Part shown: piece by piece, positions 1 to 9,457 of the stretch
How the letters are laid out: each line of letters opens with the position of its first letter
Numbering within the stretch: position 1 is the first letter of the stretch
Assembly: GCA_013289695.1 (NCBI GenBank)
Contig: JABCZK010000001.1
Coordinates: 1 to 64,000, forward strand
Length of the DNA stretch: 64,000 nucleotides
From: Acidobacteriota bacterium
GTDB lineage: Bacteria; Acidobacteriota; Terriglobia; Acidiferrales; UBA7541
Direction of reading: 5' to 3'
Notes under the pieces: model-generated
What the model was told of the DNA's origin: nothing
The model's input: only the letters and a program-made list of their open reading frames with translations
Databases searched by the model: none
Position numbers and translations under genes: made by a program

Positions 1-274
1 TGCTCTAAATCGGCCAACGAAGGTGCCATATAGCCTCCAGTGTACTGCCTAGCGTAATACTACGCTAGGCACGGAGGCTCAGAGAACAAAATTCCTCAAC
101 CTCTCACTCTTATGTCGCACACCCACCCCGCTTCGCTAGCTTGACTTCGCCCCACAGCCCGAGTACTCTTCCGCCGATCCCAGCCAATTTATGTTTTCGC
201 GTGCGGGGATCTCCGTTCGGCCCTTCCCTGCTAGTAGTCCGCTCACATGTCTCCGCCGAGGAGGTCGGCACAAA

Positions 275-1141
275 ATGAAAAGAGTTGTGACCCTATTGGT
301 TGGCACCTGTCTATGTTTCAGCGTCGCCACCGTCGCCGTGGCGCAGAACAACGGCGGAATCAGCACGCCGCCGAAAGTCCTCGTGATCAACCGTGAAGTA
401 TTGAAACCCGGCAAGGGCGGCGCCCCGCACCAGAAGACCGAAAGCGCTTTCGTGCGCGCCATGGCCGCCGCGAAAGATACGACATACTATCTCGGCATGG
501 ATTCTCTCAGTGGCCCCAGCCGTGCGCTCTTCTTCACCGGTTACGATTCCTTCGCCGACTGGGAAAAGGACGCGATGACTACGCAGAACAACGCCACGCT
601 TTCCGCCGCTCTCGATCGCGCCGAAGTTGCCGACGGCGACCTCCTGCAATCATACGAGACCAGCGCCTTCGTCCTGCGCGACGATCTCAGCCTCAATGCC
701 GCGACCGATCTCGCGCACGACCGCTACTTCGAAATCGGCGTCTTCCACGTCAAGCCCGGACACGATGAGGACTGGAGCGCCATCATGAAGTTGGTCAAAG
801 ACGCCTACTCGAAAATTCCCGAAGTCCGATGGGCCATGTACCAGCGCGCCTACGGCGGCTCCGAAGGCTACTTCATTTACATCACTCCGCTGAAATCCGC
901 CGCGGAGATAGACCGCAATTTCGCCAACGGTCCGAAATTTGTGGAAGCCATCGGCAAAGAGGGAATGCAGAAGCTCAACGAGCTGATGTCTGCCTCGGTT
1001 GACCAGGCCGAAATTAATCTCTTCGCCCTGAACCCAGCCATCAGCTACGTCGGCCCGGAAATGATCAAGGCCGATCCCACGTTCTGGAAGGCCGCGCCAA
1101 CCGGCGAGCCCAGGAAGAAAGCCGAAAAGGCTGCGCAGTAA
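275..1141 (+). CDS. Exported protein of unknown function
   Basis: The protein has 288 residues. A GAGGAGG ribosome site at 258-264 supports ATG 275 over an in-frame upstream start at 191. The first 25 or so residues form a signal peptide (Lys-Arg, hydrophobic core, then Val-Ala-Gln), so the product should be periplasmic or secreted. The body is soluble-looking, with two similar halves that each contain a Phe/Tyr-rich segment; this is reminiscent of duplicated ferredoxin-like (Dabb/NIPSNAP-like) folds, but that is a guess. The Lys/Glu-rich C-terminus is probably disordered. A 13-bp perfect hairpin follows the stop codon. Confidence 0.75.
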   Translation: MKRVVTLLVGTCLCFSVATVAVAQNNGGISTPPKVLVINREVLKPGKGGAPHQKTESAFVRAMAAAKDTTYYLGMDSLSGPSRALFFTGYDSFADWEKDAMTTQNNATLSAALDRAEVADGDLLQSYETSAFVLRDDLSLNAATDLAHDRYFEIGVFHVKPGHDEDWSAIMKLVKDAYSKIPEVRWAMYQRAYGGSEGYFIYITPLKSAAEIDRNFANGPKFVEAIGKEGMQKLNELMSASVDQAEINLFALNPAISYVGPEMIKADPTFWKAAPTGEPRKKAEKAAQ

Positions 1142-1173
1142 CCCACAATTAGCCGAAGATCACCAAACAGGGT

Positions 1174-1207
1174 GCCCCATCCGTCCCGCGTGCCGGACGG
1201 ATGGGGC
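1174..1207. repeat. Perfect 13-bp inverted repeat between convergent genes
   Basis: The arms GCCCCATCCGTCC (1174-1186) and GGACGGATGGGGC (1195-1207) are exactly complementary around an 8-nt loop. It lies between the stop at 1141 and the 3' end of the minus-strand pseudogene at 1224, so it may serve as a two-way terminator or RNA stabiliser. There is no U-tract on either strand, so it is not a textbook intrinsic terminator. Confidence 0.5.
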
Positions 1208-1223
1208 GCTCGCTGCCTTGCGG

Positions 1224-1779
1224 TTACTGCACTTGTATCACCGCATCTCCGGAAGTAATGGGTATGCTCCGCTGCTGGGAGTCCTGCGGGCTCGCTTCTG
1301 TAATCTGTATTCGCGTGTCGCCTGCACCCACGGCCTTCACCACCAAACCCAGAATCGTTCCGCTGCCATTCACTCCAGGCGTGTGCGGTCCGCGCGTGCA
1401 CGAAATCATCACTTCGCCTTTCTGCGCATAAATGCGCTGCACGATCGCCACCGCCTGCGTGCCGCCGGAAAGAAACCCTCCATCGCGCGCTTCCACAATC
1501 TGAATCACGGCAGGGTCGTACTTCAACAGCATCGGAATCGAGAGAAGGTCGCTCAAGCCTGCGACGGACACACACCCACGATTTCTGATTCGCCACTCTT
1601 CAACGTCACCCGCTCGGGATTGAAACGAATCTGCGCCACCGCGGCTGCCCCTCGATATTCACGCCCACATTAATGTACTTAAACTGCGTATTCACCAGCG
1701 AGCTGAGCGCCGCTGAGGCAGCGACCCCCGTCGCGGCCTGCGTGCTCCCCGTCGCCACGGGCACGAGCTGACCCGCCTG
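1224..1779 (-). pseudogene. Remnant of a GspD-like secretin with C-terminal cohesin-type domain
   Basis: Three reading frames on the minus strand give consecutive pieces of one protein. Positions 1779-1660 read through a Phe-Lys-Tyr-Ile-Asn-Val-Gly-Val-Asn-Ile-Glu segment, typical of the secretin core of type II secretion protein D. Positions 1630-1565 read IRFNPERVTLKSGES in another frame. Positions 1571-1224 read a third frame with LLKYDPAVIQIVEARDGGFL and a Gly-Val-x-Gly-x-Gly-Thr segment, typical of the cohesin-like tail found on acidobacterial GspD proteins. At least two frame disruptions and loss of the protease-resistant secretin core make it non-functional. It starts after an in-frame stop near 1780, so the N-terminal half is missing. 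Confidence 0.6.
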
Positions 1780-1921
1780 TTAGCCTGGAAACCAACGCGA
1801 AATTTTCATAAGGTCGCAAGCCGGGGGAATTCCTTTCAGGTTGGCGTGCGTCTAAGATTCACGCGCGCACCCACGACCTGAGCGGTGTGGCGGCTTTCGC
1901 GTGAGCAAGCGGGAATCTTTG

Positions 1922-1947
1922 TAGGTCGTGGCGTTAGCCACGACCTA
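1922..1947. repeat. Perfect 11-bp hairpin
   Basis: TAGGTCGTGGC (1922-1932) and GCCACGACCTA (1937-1947) form an uninterrupted stem with a GTTA loop. A partial copy of one arm (CCACGACCT) lies at about 1871-1880. It sits just downstream of the DUF5996 gene on the minus strand and resembles a REP-like element rather than a terminator, as no U-tract follows. Confidence 0.5.
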
Positions 1948-2036
1948 AACGCAACGAGATATGTGCGGCCCCAGCTGCTGAAGTACGGGTTGTGCGACTG
2001 TCAACCAGATTTGTTGTTCCGCGAGATGCTGCGTCG

Positions 2037-2957
2037 CTACGTTGCGGCTCTCTCAAGTTCCTTGCGGTCCCACTGGGCAAGGTTCGCCGCTGCTTCGTAA
2101 GTGCTCTGCAAAAACTCCAACAAAGCCGCGCGCGGAGAAGCGGCCGTCCGCACATCGTCATACATCAGCAAAAATTCTTTCAGCTGCGGATGATAGTAAG
2201 CCTGCGAAGGCCGCACCGGCACTTGCCCGAACCCCGCTGGCTCCGGTGCCGCATACGCATAGAACGCCGCATCCTTGATCTCACCACCTCCGGGCCAGAA
2301 TCCCGCGCTGCTCACCTCGTGCGAATATGCTTCCCGCGTCACCGCATCCGCCCCGGGACGCTCCGGCGCCCTCCGCCCCGAAAATCGCGTCGCCGCCAGA
2401 TCGAAGCTACCCCAGAAGAAATGCACCGGGCTCGCCTTTCCGATAAACCGCGCGCGGAATTCCGTGAAAATCTTCTCGCTGCTCGCCAAAATCCTCCAAA
2501 AGCGGTTGGCGTACTCTGCGTCGTAGGAAGCGTGCTGCGTATCTTCGTCAAATGCGATCGGATTCGGAATCTCCACCGGCATCCGCCAGATTTTCACCGC
2601 GATGCCCAGCGAAGCCAGCGCCGCCATAAATTCCTGGTAAAAATCCGCCACCGAACGAGGCCTCAAGCCCACCGTCGCCACCGTGTTCTGATTGGTCTTG
2701 ATCGTCAGCCGGTGATGGATGAAGTCGAATTCGATCTCGAAAATTCCGTCAGGGTAGGGAATCGCTGAAGTGGTCAGCCCGTTCGCGCTCACGTACAGCG
2801 GCACTTCCCACCAATGATTGATCCGCGGGCTCAGCGCCAGCCGTACCTTGCCCACAATCTGCGACCACATGTGCAGCGTTGCGTAGGTGTCCTGCCAAGC
2901 CTCGAGCGGCAGCTCCGGCCAATCCTCCTGCGTGTCACGCGCCATCGTTGCGCTCAT
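2037..2957 (-). CDS. DUF5996 family protein
   Basis: The protein has 306 residues from ATG 2957, chosen because a GGGGAGGT site lies just upstream; in-frame extension to 2999 is possible. The N-terminal segment with LPLEAWQDTYATLHMWSQIVGK followed by Ser-Pro-Arg-Ile-Asn-His-Trp-Trp is the hallmark of DUF5996. It is a soluble protein rich in aromatic residues, with conserved His-Trp pairs and no signal peptide. The family has no established function. It stands alone, with hypothetical genes on both sides, so context gives no hint. Confidence 0.85.
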   Translation of the reverse strand: MSATMARDTQEDWPELPLEAWQDTYATLHMWSQIVGKVRLALSPRINHWWEVPLYVSANGLTTSAIPYPDGIFEIEFDFIHHRLTIKTNQNTVATVGLRPRSVADFYQEFMAALASLGIAVKIWRMPVEIPNPIAFDEDTQHASYDAEYANRFWRILASSEKIFTEFRARFIGKASPVHFFWGSFDLAATRFSGRRAPERPGADAVTREAYSHEVSSAGFWPGGGEIKDAAFYAYAAPEPAGFGQVPVRPSQAYYHPQLKEFLLMYDDVRTAASPRAALLEFLQSTYEAAANLAQWDRKELERAAT

Positions 2958-3139
2958 CGTACCTCCCCGAAGTCCATCAATCCCCGGCCTATAATCCATC
3001 CTCTAAATCGCAGATCGGAAAGGCGGCCGCCGTTGCATTAGGTGTGGACTTGGTAGGGGCGCTGCTTGCTGCGCCCCAGCTTGCCACGATTTCGGCCACC
3101 TTGACCCATCAGCCGTTCAAGACCCTTGTGAACGAGTTC

Positions 3140-3346
3140 CTAGTGCGGGGCGTAATTGCCAAATCCCATCAGCACCACCACCGACTTGCCGTAAGAAACC
3201 GACGCGGAATTCTGGCTCATGCCGATCACCCGATAGCCCTTGCTCGCAAAACGATTGATCTCGTCCTGATGTTCCTGCTCGGCGTCGCCGCTAACAAAAA
3301 CATACGGCGTCGGATTCTTCTCGTCAACTTCGCTGGCGGTAGTCAT
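3140..3346 (-). CDS. Small hypothetical protein
   Basis: This 68-residue protein has a good ribosome site (GAGGA about 5 nt before ATG 3346). The sequence reads as a compact alpha/beta unit: an acidic helix (AEQEHQDEINRFASKGYRV) followed by a strand-rich tail. The pattern Asn-Arg-Phe-Ala-Ser-Lys-Gly-Tyr-Arg-Val resembles DUF4177-like small proteins, but too little is present to assign it. No signal peptide or membrane segment is seen. Confidence 0.55.
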   Translation of the reverse strand: MTTASEVDEKNPTPYVFVSGDAEQEHQDEINRFASKGYRVIGMSQNSASVSYGKSVVVLMGFGNYAPH

Positions 3347-3607
3347 CGGAGTCCTCTGCTCGAAGACTATACCGCCACCATTACCCGTTCAACAACTGCG
3401 CCCGCTCGGGTGCCTGCAGTGAGTCAAACATTTTGAACGTCGCTTCTCTCCGTGGAAGCAGTCAACCGCGCGCACCGCCGAATTTTTCGCGGCACATACT
3501 GGCACGAAGCTCTGTGGCAGCCGACGTGACAGCATGTATAATTCGCGCGGCATGAATGTCTAAGGTCGCTCGCAACATCAATAAGCGAGTCCCCTTAGGA
3601 GGGCTAT

Positions 3608-5374
3608 TTGCAAAGACAAGGTGCGCTGCTCATAACGCTGCTCCTGACTTCACAGTTTGCCGCGCCCATCCCCACGCACGCCGATTCGAAACCGGTGCAC
3701 GCTCCGCACGCTATCGTCGTCAGCATTGACGAGCTCGCATCCCAAGCCGGCGTCGAAGTAATGCGCGAAGGCGGCAATGCCATAGACGCCGCAGTCGCCA
3801 CCGGCTTCGCGCTCGCAGTCGTCTATCCCCAAGCGGGCAATCTCGGCGGCGGCGGTTTCATGCTACTCCGCATGGCCGACGGCAAAACTCATTTCATAGA
3901 TTTCCGCGAAGCAGCTCCAGCCGCCGCCACAGCCGGAATGTATCTCGACGCACAAGGCAACGTAATCGATGGCGCCAGCGAATATGGCTACAAAGCGATC
4001 GGTGTCCCTGGCTCCGTAGCGGGCCTGGTCCACGCAGAGAAAAAATACGGCAAGCTGACGCTCCCGCAAGTAATGGCCCCGGCAATCCGCCTCGCCCGCG
4101 AAGGCTTCGCATTGCAATGGCAAGAAGCGCGCGATCTGCGCGAAGACTCGCACCTCTCTGAGTTTCCCGAATCGCGCCGACTTTTCCAGCGCAACGGCAA
4201 TTACTACAAGCAGTACGAAATCTTCCGCCAGCCCGAACTAGCCCGCACGCTAGAACGCATCGCTGAAAATCCCGATGATCTTTATCACGGCGCCATGGCC
4301 CACGAACTGGCGGCATCCATCCAGAAGGGCGGGGGACTACTCACCGCGGAGGACCTCGCACATTACCAAGTAAAGGAGCGCGAACCGGTGCGCGGCACCT
4401 ATCGCGGCTACGAAGTAATCAGCGCGCCGCCGCCTTCCTCGGGCGGAATCGTGCTGATCGAAACGCTGAATATTCTGGAAGGTTACGACCTTGCGAAATC
4501 TGGCAGCCGCTCCGCCGAATCCGTCCATCTCACTGCAGAAGCTTTCCGCCGCGCCTTCTTCGACCGCGCTGAATTCCTCGGCGATCCCGATTTCACCAAG
4601 CTTCCGATGGCCCAGCTCACCGACAAAAAATACGCCGAAGCCTGGCGCACCTCAATTGAACCCGACCACGCCACGGCGAGCAAAGATCTCCGGCGTCCCG
4701 TGATTTTCAACACCCTCGCGCGAGCGGGCACTCAGCAACCGCAGCAGTCTCCCGCCCCGCCGCGCGAATCCCCGCACACCACGCACTACTCCGTCGTGGA
4801 CGCCGACGGCAACGCAGTATCGGTCACCACAACTATCAACGACTGGTTCGGCTCGCGGGTCACCGCCGCCGGCCTCGGTTTCTTGCTCAACGACGAGATG
4901 GACGATTTCTCCGCGAAGCAGGGCGCGCCGAACGCCGACGGCCTAATCCAAAGCGCAGCCAATTCCATCGGACCCGGCAAGCGCCCGCTCTCTTCGATGA
5001 CGCCGACCATCGTCCTGAAAGACGGCAAGCTGTTTCTCGTCCTCGGCTCGCCCGGGTCTTCGCGCATCATCACCACGGTAGCGCTCGCCATCATGGGGGT
5101 GGTGGACTACGGCATGAATATTCAGGAAGCCGTCAACGCCCCGCGCTTCCACAATCAATGGATGCCAGACGTCCTCAGTGTCGAAGGGTGGTTCGCCCCA
5201 GATGCAGTCCACGCACTAGAAAAAATGGGCTACAAGATCATCATCGGCCAACACGAGGACACATCATGGTCGCCCTATTGGAGCGACGCCGAATGCATTG
5301 CCGTAGATCCGCAAACCGGTGAACGCCTGGGTGCCAGCGACGGCCGTAACAGCGGCAAACCCGTCGGCTATTGA
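3608..5374 (+). CDS. ggt: Gamma-glutamyltransferase (glutathione hydrolase)
   Basis: This periplasmic N-terminal-nucleophile hydrolase cleaves the gamma-glutamyl bond of glutathione and related peptides. The start is TTG 3608, five nt after AGGAGGG, followed by a signal peptide of about 25 residues. The large subunit has the Gly-rich GGNAIDAAVATGFALAVVYP and NLGGGGFMLLR segments. The autoprocessing and catalytic site TTHYSVVD begins at Thr391, the expected position for the family, and LGSPGSSRIIT of the small subunit is present at about 478. Length (588 aa) is normal, and nothing suggests inactivation. Gene neighbours are unrelated. Confidence 0.95.
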   Translation: MQRQGALLITLLLTSQFAAPIPTHADSKPVHAPHAIVVSIDELASQAGVEVMREGGNAIDAAVATGFALAVVYPQAGNLGGGGFMLLRMADGKTHFIDFREAAPAAATAGMYLDAQGNVIDGASEYGYKAIGVPGSVAGLVHAEKKYGKLTLPQVMAPAIRLAREGFALQWQEARDLREDSHLSEFPESRRLFQRNGNYYKQYEIFRQPELARTLERIAENPDDLYHGAMAHELAASIQKGGGLLTAEDLAHYQVKEREPVRGTYRGYEVISAPPPSSGGIVLIETLNILEGYDLAKSGSRSAESVHLTAEAFRRAFFDRAEFLGDPDFTKLPMAQLTDKKYAEAWRTSIEPDHATASKDLRRPVIFNTLARAGTQQPQQSPAPPRESPHTTHYSVVDADGNAVSVTTTINDWFGSRVTAAGLGFLLNDEMDDFSAKQGAPNADGLIQSAANSIGPGKRPLSSMTPTIVLKDGKLFLVLGSPGSSRIITTVALAIMGVVDYGMNIQEAVNAPRFHNQWMPDVLSVEGWFAPDAVHALEKMGYKIIIGQHEDTSWSPYWSDAECIAVDPQTGERLGASDGRNSGKPVGY

Positions 5375-5546
5375 CGCTGCGGGTCGCCGCTCCCGCTCGG
5401 TCGGCGCGAAAATATAATGCGCGTCATCCCGAACGAAGTCCCGCGTTTTTTCTTTCCCGTCCCGCAACTGCGCTACGGGCGCGGGACGCAGACAGGGATC
5501 TGCTTTTCGCAGTCAAGTTCGCGAAGCGCGCGCGTCTCGTCCACTG

Positions 5547-6023
5547 CTACTTGTCCGTATTGAATATGTCCGCTGCGACTTTCCACGTGGGGCCGACTTT
5601 CCGCCAGGTCACCACATACTTGCCGGGAATATCCATCGGGGTTCCTTGCGCGTCGTTCACCCTCAGCTCGAAAGTGCCGATTTCCCAGGCCATGTCGCCG
5701 GCTGATGCAACCTCAATTTTCGCGGGGACGAAAGTCAGCGAGAAGCCCGGCTTGGCCATCAGCGCCGCCCAGGTCTTTCGAATCGCGTCGGTTCCCGTGG
5801 CGATCGGCGCGCCGAACGGAAGCATGGAGGCGTCTTCGGCGTACGGATACACCGCGCCTTCCAGGTCCTTGTCATCGGCGGCCTTAGACCACAGCGCGTC
5901 AATCCTGCGGATCAGCGCCTCGTTGTTGGAGTGATTGTCAGCGTGAAGATTCCCGCGTGCCACGGCTGGAACCATACCGCCTGCCAGAAATCCAATGAGT
6001 ACAGCATAACGGAGTAACTTCAC
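5547..6023 (-). CDS. Exported SnoaL/DUF4440-like protein
   Basis: The protein has 158 residues from GTG 6023, preceded by AAGGAGG. A signal peptide covers about residues 1-22. The rest fits the NTF2-like fold of DUF4440: an N-terminal helix with alternating Asn/Glu/Arg (NEALIRRIDALWSKAADDKD), an acidic helix, then strands ending in KYVVTWRKVGPTWKVAADIFN. Members of this fold include ketosteroid isomerase and many proteins with no known ligand. The export signal points to a periplasmic role. Confidence 0.8.
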   Translation of the reverse strand: MKLLRYAVLIGFLAGGMVPAVARGNLHADNHSNNEALIRRIDALWSKAADDKDLEGAVYPYAEDASMLPFGAPIATGTDAIRKTWAALMAKPGFSLTFVPAKIEVASAGDMAWEIGTFELRVNDAQGTPMDIPGKYVVTWRKVGPTWKVAADIFNTDK

Positions 6024-6223
6024 GTGTGCCTCCTTCGTGATATGTTTGCGGAGACTGGGTGGTTCTCGAGATGCAACTTACTTATAGCAAATTGTCGCGC
6101 AGGCGAAAGCTCATTTACACGCAATTAATAGCGCTGCGGCCTTTGACGCCCCTGGCGGACTCCGGTGTAAACTCTTTCGATGGTAAAATCGTATAAAGTG
6201 TAAACAACCGGGGGGCAACAATC

Positions 6224-6475
6224 ATGACCGAACCAACCAAAGAAGAATTGCTAGCGCGCATCGCCGAACTAGAAAAGAAAGCCGCCGGCCCCAAACGCAG
6301 CGGCGCTCTTGAATTTCGCGTAGGAGAGAAGGGCGGCGTCAGCGTCTACGGCCTCGGCCGTTTCCCAGTCACTCTGTATTACGAACAATGGATTCGTCTG
6401 CTCAACGTCGCCGACGGCCTGCGCGCCTTCCTCGAAGAAAATAAATCGCGCCTGAAGCTGAAGCCCACCGAATAA
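6224..6475 (+). CDS. Small conserved-looking hypothetical protein
   Basis: This 83-residue soluble protein follows a G-rich ribosome site. It begins with a charged helix (KEELLARIAELEKKAAG) likely to form a coiled coil, followed by a basic segment and a short strand pair (KGGVSVYGLGRFPVTLYYEQWIRLL). The second half is Tyr/Trp-rich. No known domain was recognised, but the strongly protein-like sequence makes it a likely real gene. It converges with the small membrane gene at 6487-6714. Confidence 0.7.
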   Translation: MTEPTKEELLARIAELEKKAAGPKRSGALEFRVGEKGGVSVYGLGRFPVTLYYEQWIRLLNVADGLRAFLEENKSRLKLKPTE

Positions 6476-6486
6476 CAACTACTGGC

Positions 6487-6714
6487 TCACGAACCCCGCT
6501 GCCGCGACTGAAACCACTCATAATTCGCGGAAGCGATCGCGATAAACAAAAACAAAAGCGCAGCATCCAAAAAGCTCCGGACGTCAATGGTGTTGCCCTT
6601 CGTAAATATGCGCACAAAAGCGATTCCCAGCGCGTCGCAAATCCGCCCCACCACCGCCACCAGCGCGCACACCACCCCCAGCCAGTAGCTCCCGACCGCG
6701 ATATATTTCACCAT
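6487..6714 (-). CDS. Small two-helix membrane protein
   Basis: This 75-residue protein has a strong AGGAGG site 5 nt before ATG 6714. Two hydrophobic stretches (about residues 8-30 and 48-65) are separated by a short polar loop containing Lys-Gly-Asn-Thr. The C-terminus carries a Trp-Phe-Gln-Ser-Arg-Gln-Arg anchor, predicted to face the cytoplasm. The function is unknown and no family was recognised. Confidence 0.65.
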   Translation of the reverse strand: MVKYIAVGSYWLGVVCALVAVVGRICDALGIAFVRIFTKGNTIDVRSFLDAALLFLFIAIASANYEWFQSRQRGS

Positions 6715-7070
6715 GCAGCCCTCCTCTCCCGCTCTCGTTGCTGAATTTGGTCTCGCCGCCGCAACACAACGCGCTGAAATTACATCGCCAGGCCAGCAGA
6801 GTCAACGCCGCGCGCCGTCAGCGAAGCGCTCGAAGAATCCGCGGCACCGCCGCTCGGGTTCCGGCGCCCGCTGCTCCAAGAAATCCCGCCATAATAAACC
6901 AGTGACAACGCTCCGCATTTCGTTATCATTGAGATCTTCGTCGTGCCAGCACCTGGGCCTTTGTGGGCGGAGTAGCGCTTCTGCAGACGATGTGTTCGCT
7001 CTGAATTTAAAATCAACCAACAACGCAACGCCGGACCGCTCTACCGTGGTTCGGGCGTGTAAGGGAAACG
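6715..7070. other. Intergenic region with possible gene remnant
   Basis: No intact gene was found in these 356 bases. A short segment at about 6985-7010 resembles part of the small exported gene at 11159-11449: GATGATGTGTTCGC in that gene matches GACGATGTGTTCGC here. The minus strand reads FRANTSSAEALL where the gene at 11159 reads VEANTSSAVVRQ. This may be a decayed second copy. The ribosome site of the desaturase (AAGGGAAACG) is at the right end. Confidence 0.3.
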
Positions 7071-8099
7071 ATGGCCGCAACGGCGAGCGACGAATTTCGC
7101 GACTTATTAATGCTGGTGCGGCAAAGCGGCCTGTTAGCCAAGCAGCCCGCCTATTACCTGCGGAAAATTCTTCTCAACGTCGCCATGTTTGTCGGCGCCT
7201 TCGTGCTCATCGCCAAATTTCATAATCCCTGGATCGAACTTTGCAACGCCGCTTTCCTCGCTTTCGTTTTCACCCAACTCGGTTTCATCGTGCACGACGC
7301 CGGCCATCAGGAAATTTTCCGCGCCCCTGCCGGCAATGAAGCTCTGGGCCTGCTGCACTCCAATCTCCTGCTGGGATTCAGCTACAGCTGGTGGCTCGAC
7401 AAGCACAATCATCATCACTGCTCGCCGAACCACATCACCGCCGACCCCGACGTCGATTTAATTCCCTTCGCATTCTCGAAAGACCAGGCGGCAGGGAAGC
7501 ACGGCCTCGCGCGCCTCTCGGTGAAATACCAGCACTTCTCTTTTTTCCCGTTGTCCATGCTCGAGGCCTTTGTCCTGAAATACGACAGCATTCGTTTCCT
7601 GCAGCGCAATAAGGTCGCGCATCCCGTCCTCGAAGTAAGTTTCCTGATCGTCCACGCCGGCTGGTATCTCGGCCTCCTGATTTTCCTCCTCGGCTGGCCG
7701 CACGCCATTCTCTTCGTCATCGCTCATCAAGCGTTCCTCGGTCTGTATCTCACTTTGATCTTCGCGCCCAATCATCAGGGCATGCCACTGCAGCAGGGCA
7801 ACACGGCGGTAAATTTTCTCCGGGAACAGGTGCTTACCAGCCGCAACATCAAGAACCACCCCGGAATTGACTTCTGCACCGGCGGCCTCACCTGCCAGAT
7901 CGAACACCACCTTTTTCCCACTATGCCCGCCAACAAACTCCGCCAAGTTCAGAAAATCGTCCGCAACTACTGCCGCTCGCATGACGTCCCCTACCACGAG
8001 ACTTCGCTCTTCCAATCCTATCGCGAAATCTACCAAAATCTCCGCGAGGTCAGCCTCCTGGTAGGAAAAGAAGCCGACGCCAACTCCTCCGCCGATTGA
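7071..8099 (+). CDS. Membrane fatty acid desaturase
   Basis: The protein has 342 residues and belongs to the di-iron membrane desaturases, which introduce double bonds into acyl chains using O2. All three histidine boxes are visible: HDAGH at about 74-78, HNHHH at about 111-115, and QIEHHLFP at about 276. The spacing and the QIEHH box suit the acyl-lipid or linoleoyl-CoA desaturase branch (front-end type), but substrate and regiochemistry cannot be told from sequence alone. Hydrophobic pairs around residues 28-60 and 170-225 form the membrane domain. The gene stands alone; a partial DUF2846-like fragment lies downstream. Confidence 0.88.
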   Translation: MAATASDEFRDLLMLVRQSGLLAKQPAYYLRKILLNVAMFVGAFVLIAKFHNPWIELCNAAFLAFVFTQLGFIVHDAGHQEIFRAPAGNEALGLLHSNLLLGFSYSWWLDKHNHHHCSPNHITADPDVDLIPFAFSKDQAAGKHGLARLSVKYQHFSFFPLSMLEAFVLKYDSIRFLQRNKVAHPVLEVSFLIVHAGWYLGLLIFLLGWPHAILFVIAHQAFLGLYLTLIFAPNHQGMPLQQGNTAVNFLREQVLTSRNIKNHPGIDFCTGGLTCQIEHHLFPTMPANKLRQVQKIVRNYCRSHDVPYHETSLFQSYREIYQNLREVSLLVGKEADANSSAD

Positions 8100-8243
8100 C
8101 CAGCCTTGTAAGTTCGCAAACGAATTGATGGAGCCCGGTTTTGGTCGCACATACACGATTGCCATCCAGCGGCGGGGGCGTGTACCACGAAGGGCCAGAA
8201 AAACCACCGGTTAGGATGGGTCGCTGTTGTTTGTTTCAATCGT

Positions 8244-8465
8244 GTGAATAACTATTTCTACTTTACGCTTGAACCCGGTCCGCACTACTTCTGCTCGCAG
8301 GAGTCCGACACTCAGAGCCTTCTGAGCCTCGTCGTGGAAGCAGGTAAAACCTATTACCTGCAACAGAACATGGCGATGTCGGCGGAATTGCAGCTCCTGG
8401 ACGAAGAGGAAGGGAAGCAGGGGCTGGCAAAATGCAAGTTGAGCGTATTCGAAGAGAAAAAATAG
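8244..8465 (+). CDS. Partial DUF2846-like protein
   Basis: The 73 residues begin directly at YFYFTLEPGPHYFCSQESD and continue with a strand-rich segment containing KTYYLQQNM. This matches the C-terminal half of DUF2846-type lipoproteins, which normally start with a lipobox signal and a Tyr-Arg-Pro motif. No signal peptide or upstream half was found in any frame between 8100 and 8243. It is therefore probably a truncated remnant, although the remaining frame is open. Family assignment is tentative. Confidence 0.4.
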   Translation: MNNYFYFTLEPGPHYFCSQESDTQSLLSLVVEAGKTYYLQQNMAMSAELQLLDEEEGKQGLAKCKLSVFEEKK

Positions 8466-8617
8466 AGCCCACCCGTTAGCATTTTCAGCGGCGCGCTTCA
8501 GTGCGCCTTCGCCATCGGAGCACTCGCCGATGGCGGTCCACCCTTCATCCCGCAGCAGCGAGATGAAGGGCAAAGAATCCCCGCCAAAGAATGCTCCGGC
8601 AGTCGAACTTCCCTCCG

Positions 8618-9457
8618 TTACGCCGTGGCGCTTCGCTGCGCTTTGAAGAATGCCAGCAACTCAGCGTTAACCAGGTCTGGATGGGTCGCGGGCATGCCAT
8701 GCGGAAGGTCTTTATAGACCTTGAGCGTTGCATGCTTGAGTAGCTTCGCGGCCGCGGGACCCGCTGCGGCGATGGGCACAATCTGATCGTCTTCGCTGTG
8801 CATCACCAGCACGGGAATATCAATCTTCTTCAGGTCTTCAGTCGTATCGGTCTCCGAGAAAACCCTGATGCAGTCGTGATGGGCCTTGATGCTTCCCACC
8901 ATGCCCTGCAGCCACCAGTGCTCGCGTATGCCCTCGGAAATTTTCGCTCCCGGACGGTTGTATCCGTAAAACGGCATGGTGATGTCCTTATAAAATTGTG
9001 GCCGATTCGCCGCCAGAGCCGCACGTAGACCGTCGAAGACTTCGACGGGCGATCCCAGCGGATTCTTTTCCGTCTTCAGCATCAGCGGAGTGATGGCGCT
9101 GATCAGCGCAGCCTTCGCGACGCGCTTCGTGCCGTGGCGTCCCAAATAGCGCGCCACTTCGCCGCCGCCGGTCGAATGCCCCACCATGATTGCATCCTTC
9201 AGATCCAGCTTTTCGAACAACGCCGCGAGATCGTCCGCGTACGTGTCCATGTCGTTGCCGCCCCAGGTCTGGTCCGAGCGCCCGTGGCCGCGCCGGTCGT
9301 GCGCGATCACGCGATAGCCAAGGTTCCCGAAATACAGCATCTGCCCGTCCCAGTCGTCCGCGCTGAGGGGCCAGCCGTGGCTGAAGACAATCGCCTGTCC
9401 CGTTCCCCAATCCTTGTAGAAAATCGTCGTGCCGTCTTTGGTAGTGATCGTAGCCAT
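8618..9457 (-). CDS. Alpha/beta hydrolase, non-heme chloroperoxidase/arylesterase type
   Basis: The protein has 279 residues from ATG 9457 (AAGGAG upstream). Catalytic features are a nucleophile elbow GHSTGG with Ser95, an acidic residue in HSEDDQIVP (Asp223/224) and a His in LPHG (His253). The oxyanion segment [11 protein letters not shown] is typical of cofactor-free bromo/chloroperoxidases, which hydrolyse esters and form peracids from acetate. It is cytosolic, with no signal. The natural substrate cannot be assigned. Confidence 0.9.
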   Translation of the reverse strand: MATITTKDGTTIFYKDWGTGQAIVFSHGWPLSADDWDGQMLYFGNLGYRVIAHDRRGHGRSDQTWGGNDMDTYADDLAALFEKLDLKDAIMVGHSTGGGEVARYLGRHGTKRVAKAALISAITPLMLKTEKNPLGSPVEVFDGLRAALAANRPQFYKDITMPFYGYNRPGAKISEGIREHWWLQGMVGSIKAHHDCIRVFSETDTTEDLKKIDIPVLVMHSEDDQIVPIAAAGPAAAKLLKHATLKVYKDLPHGMPATHPDLVNAELLAFFKAQRSATA

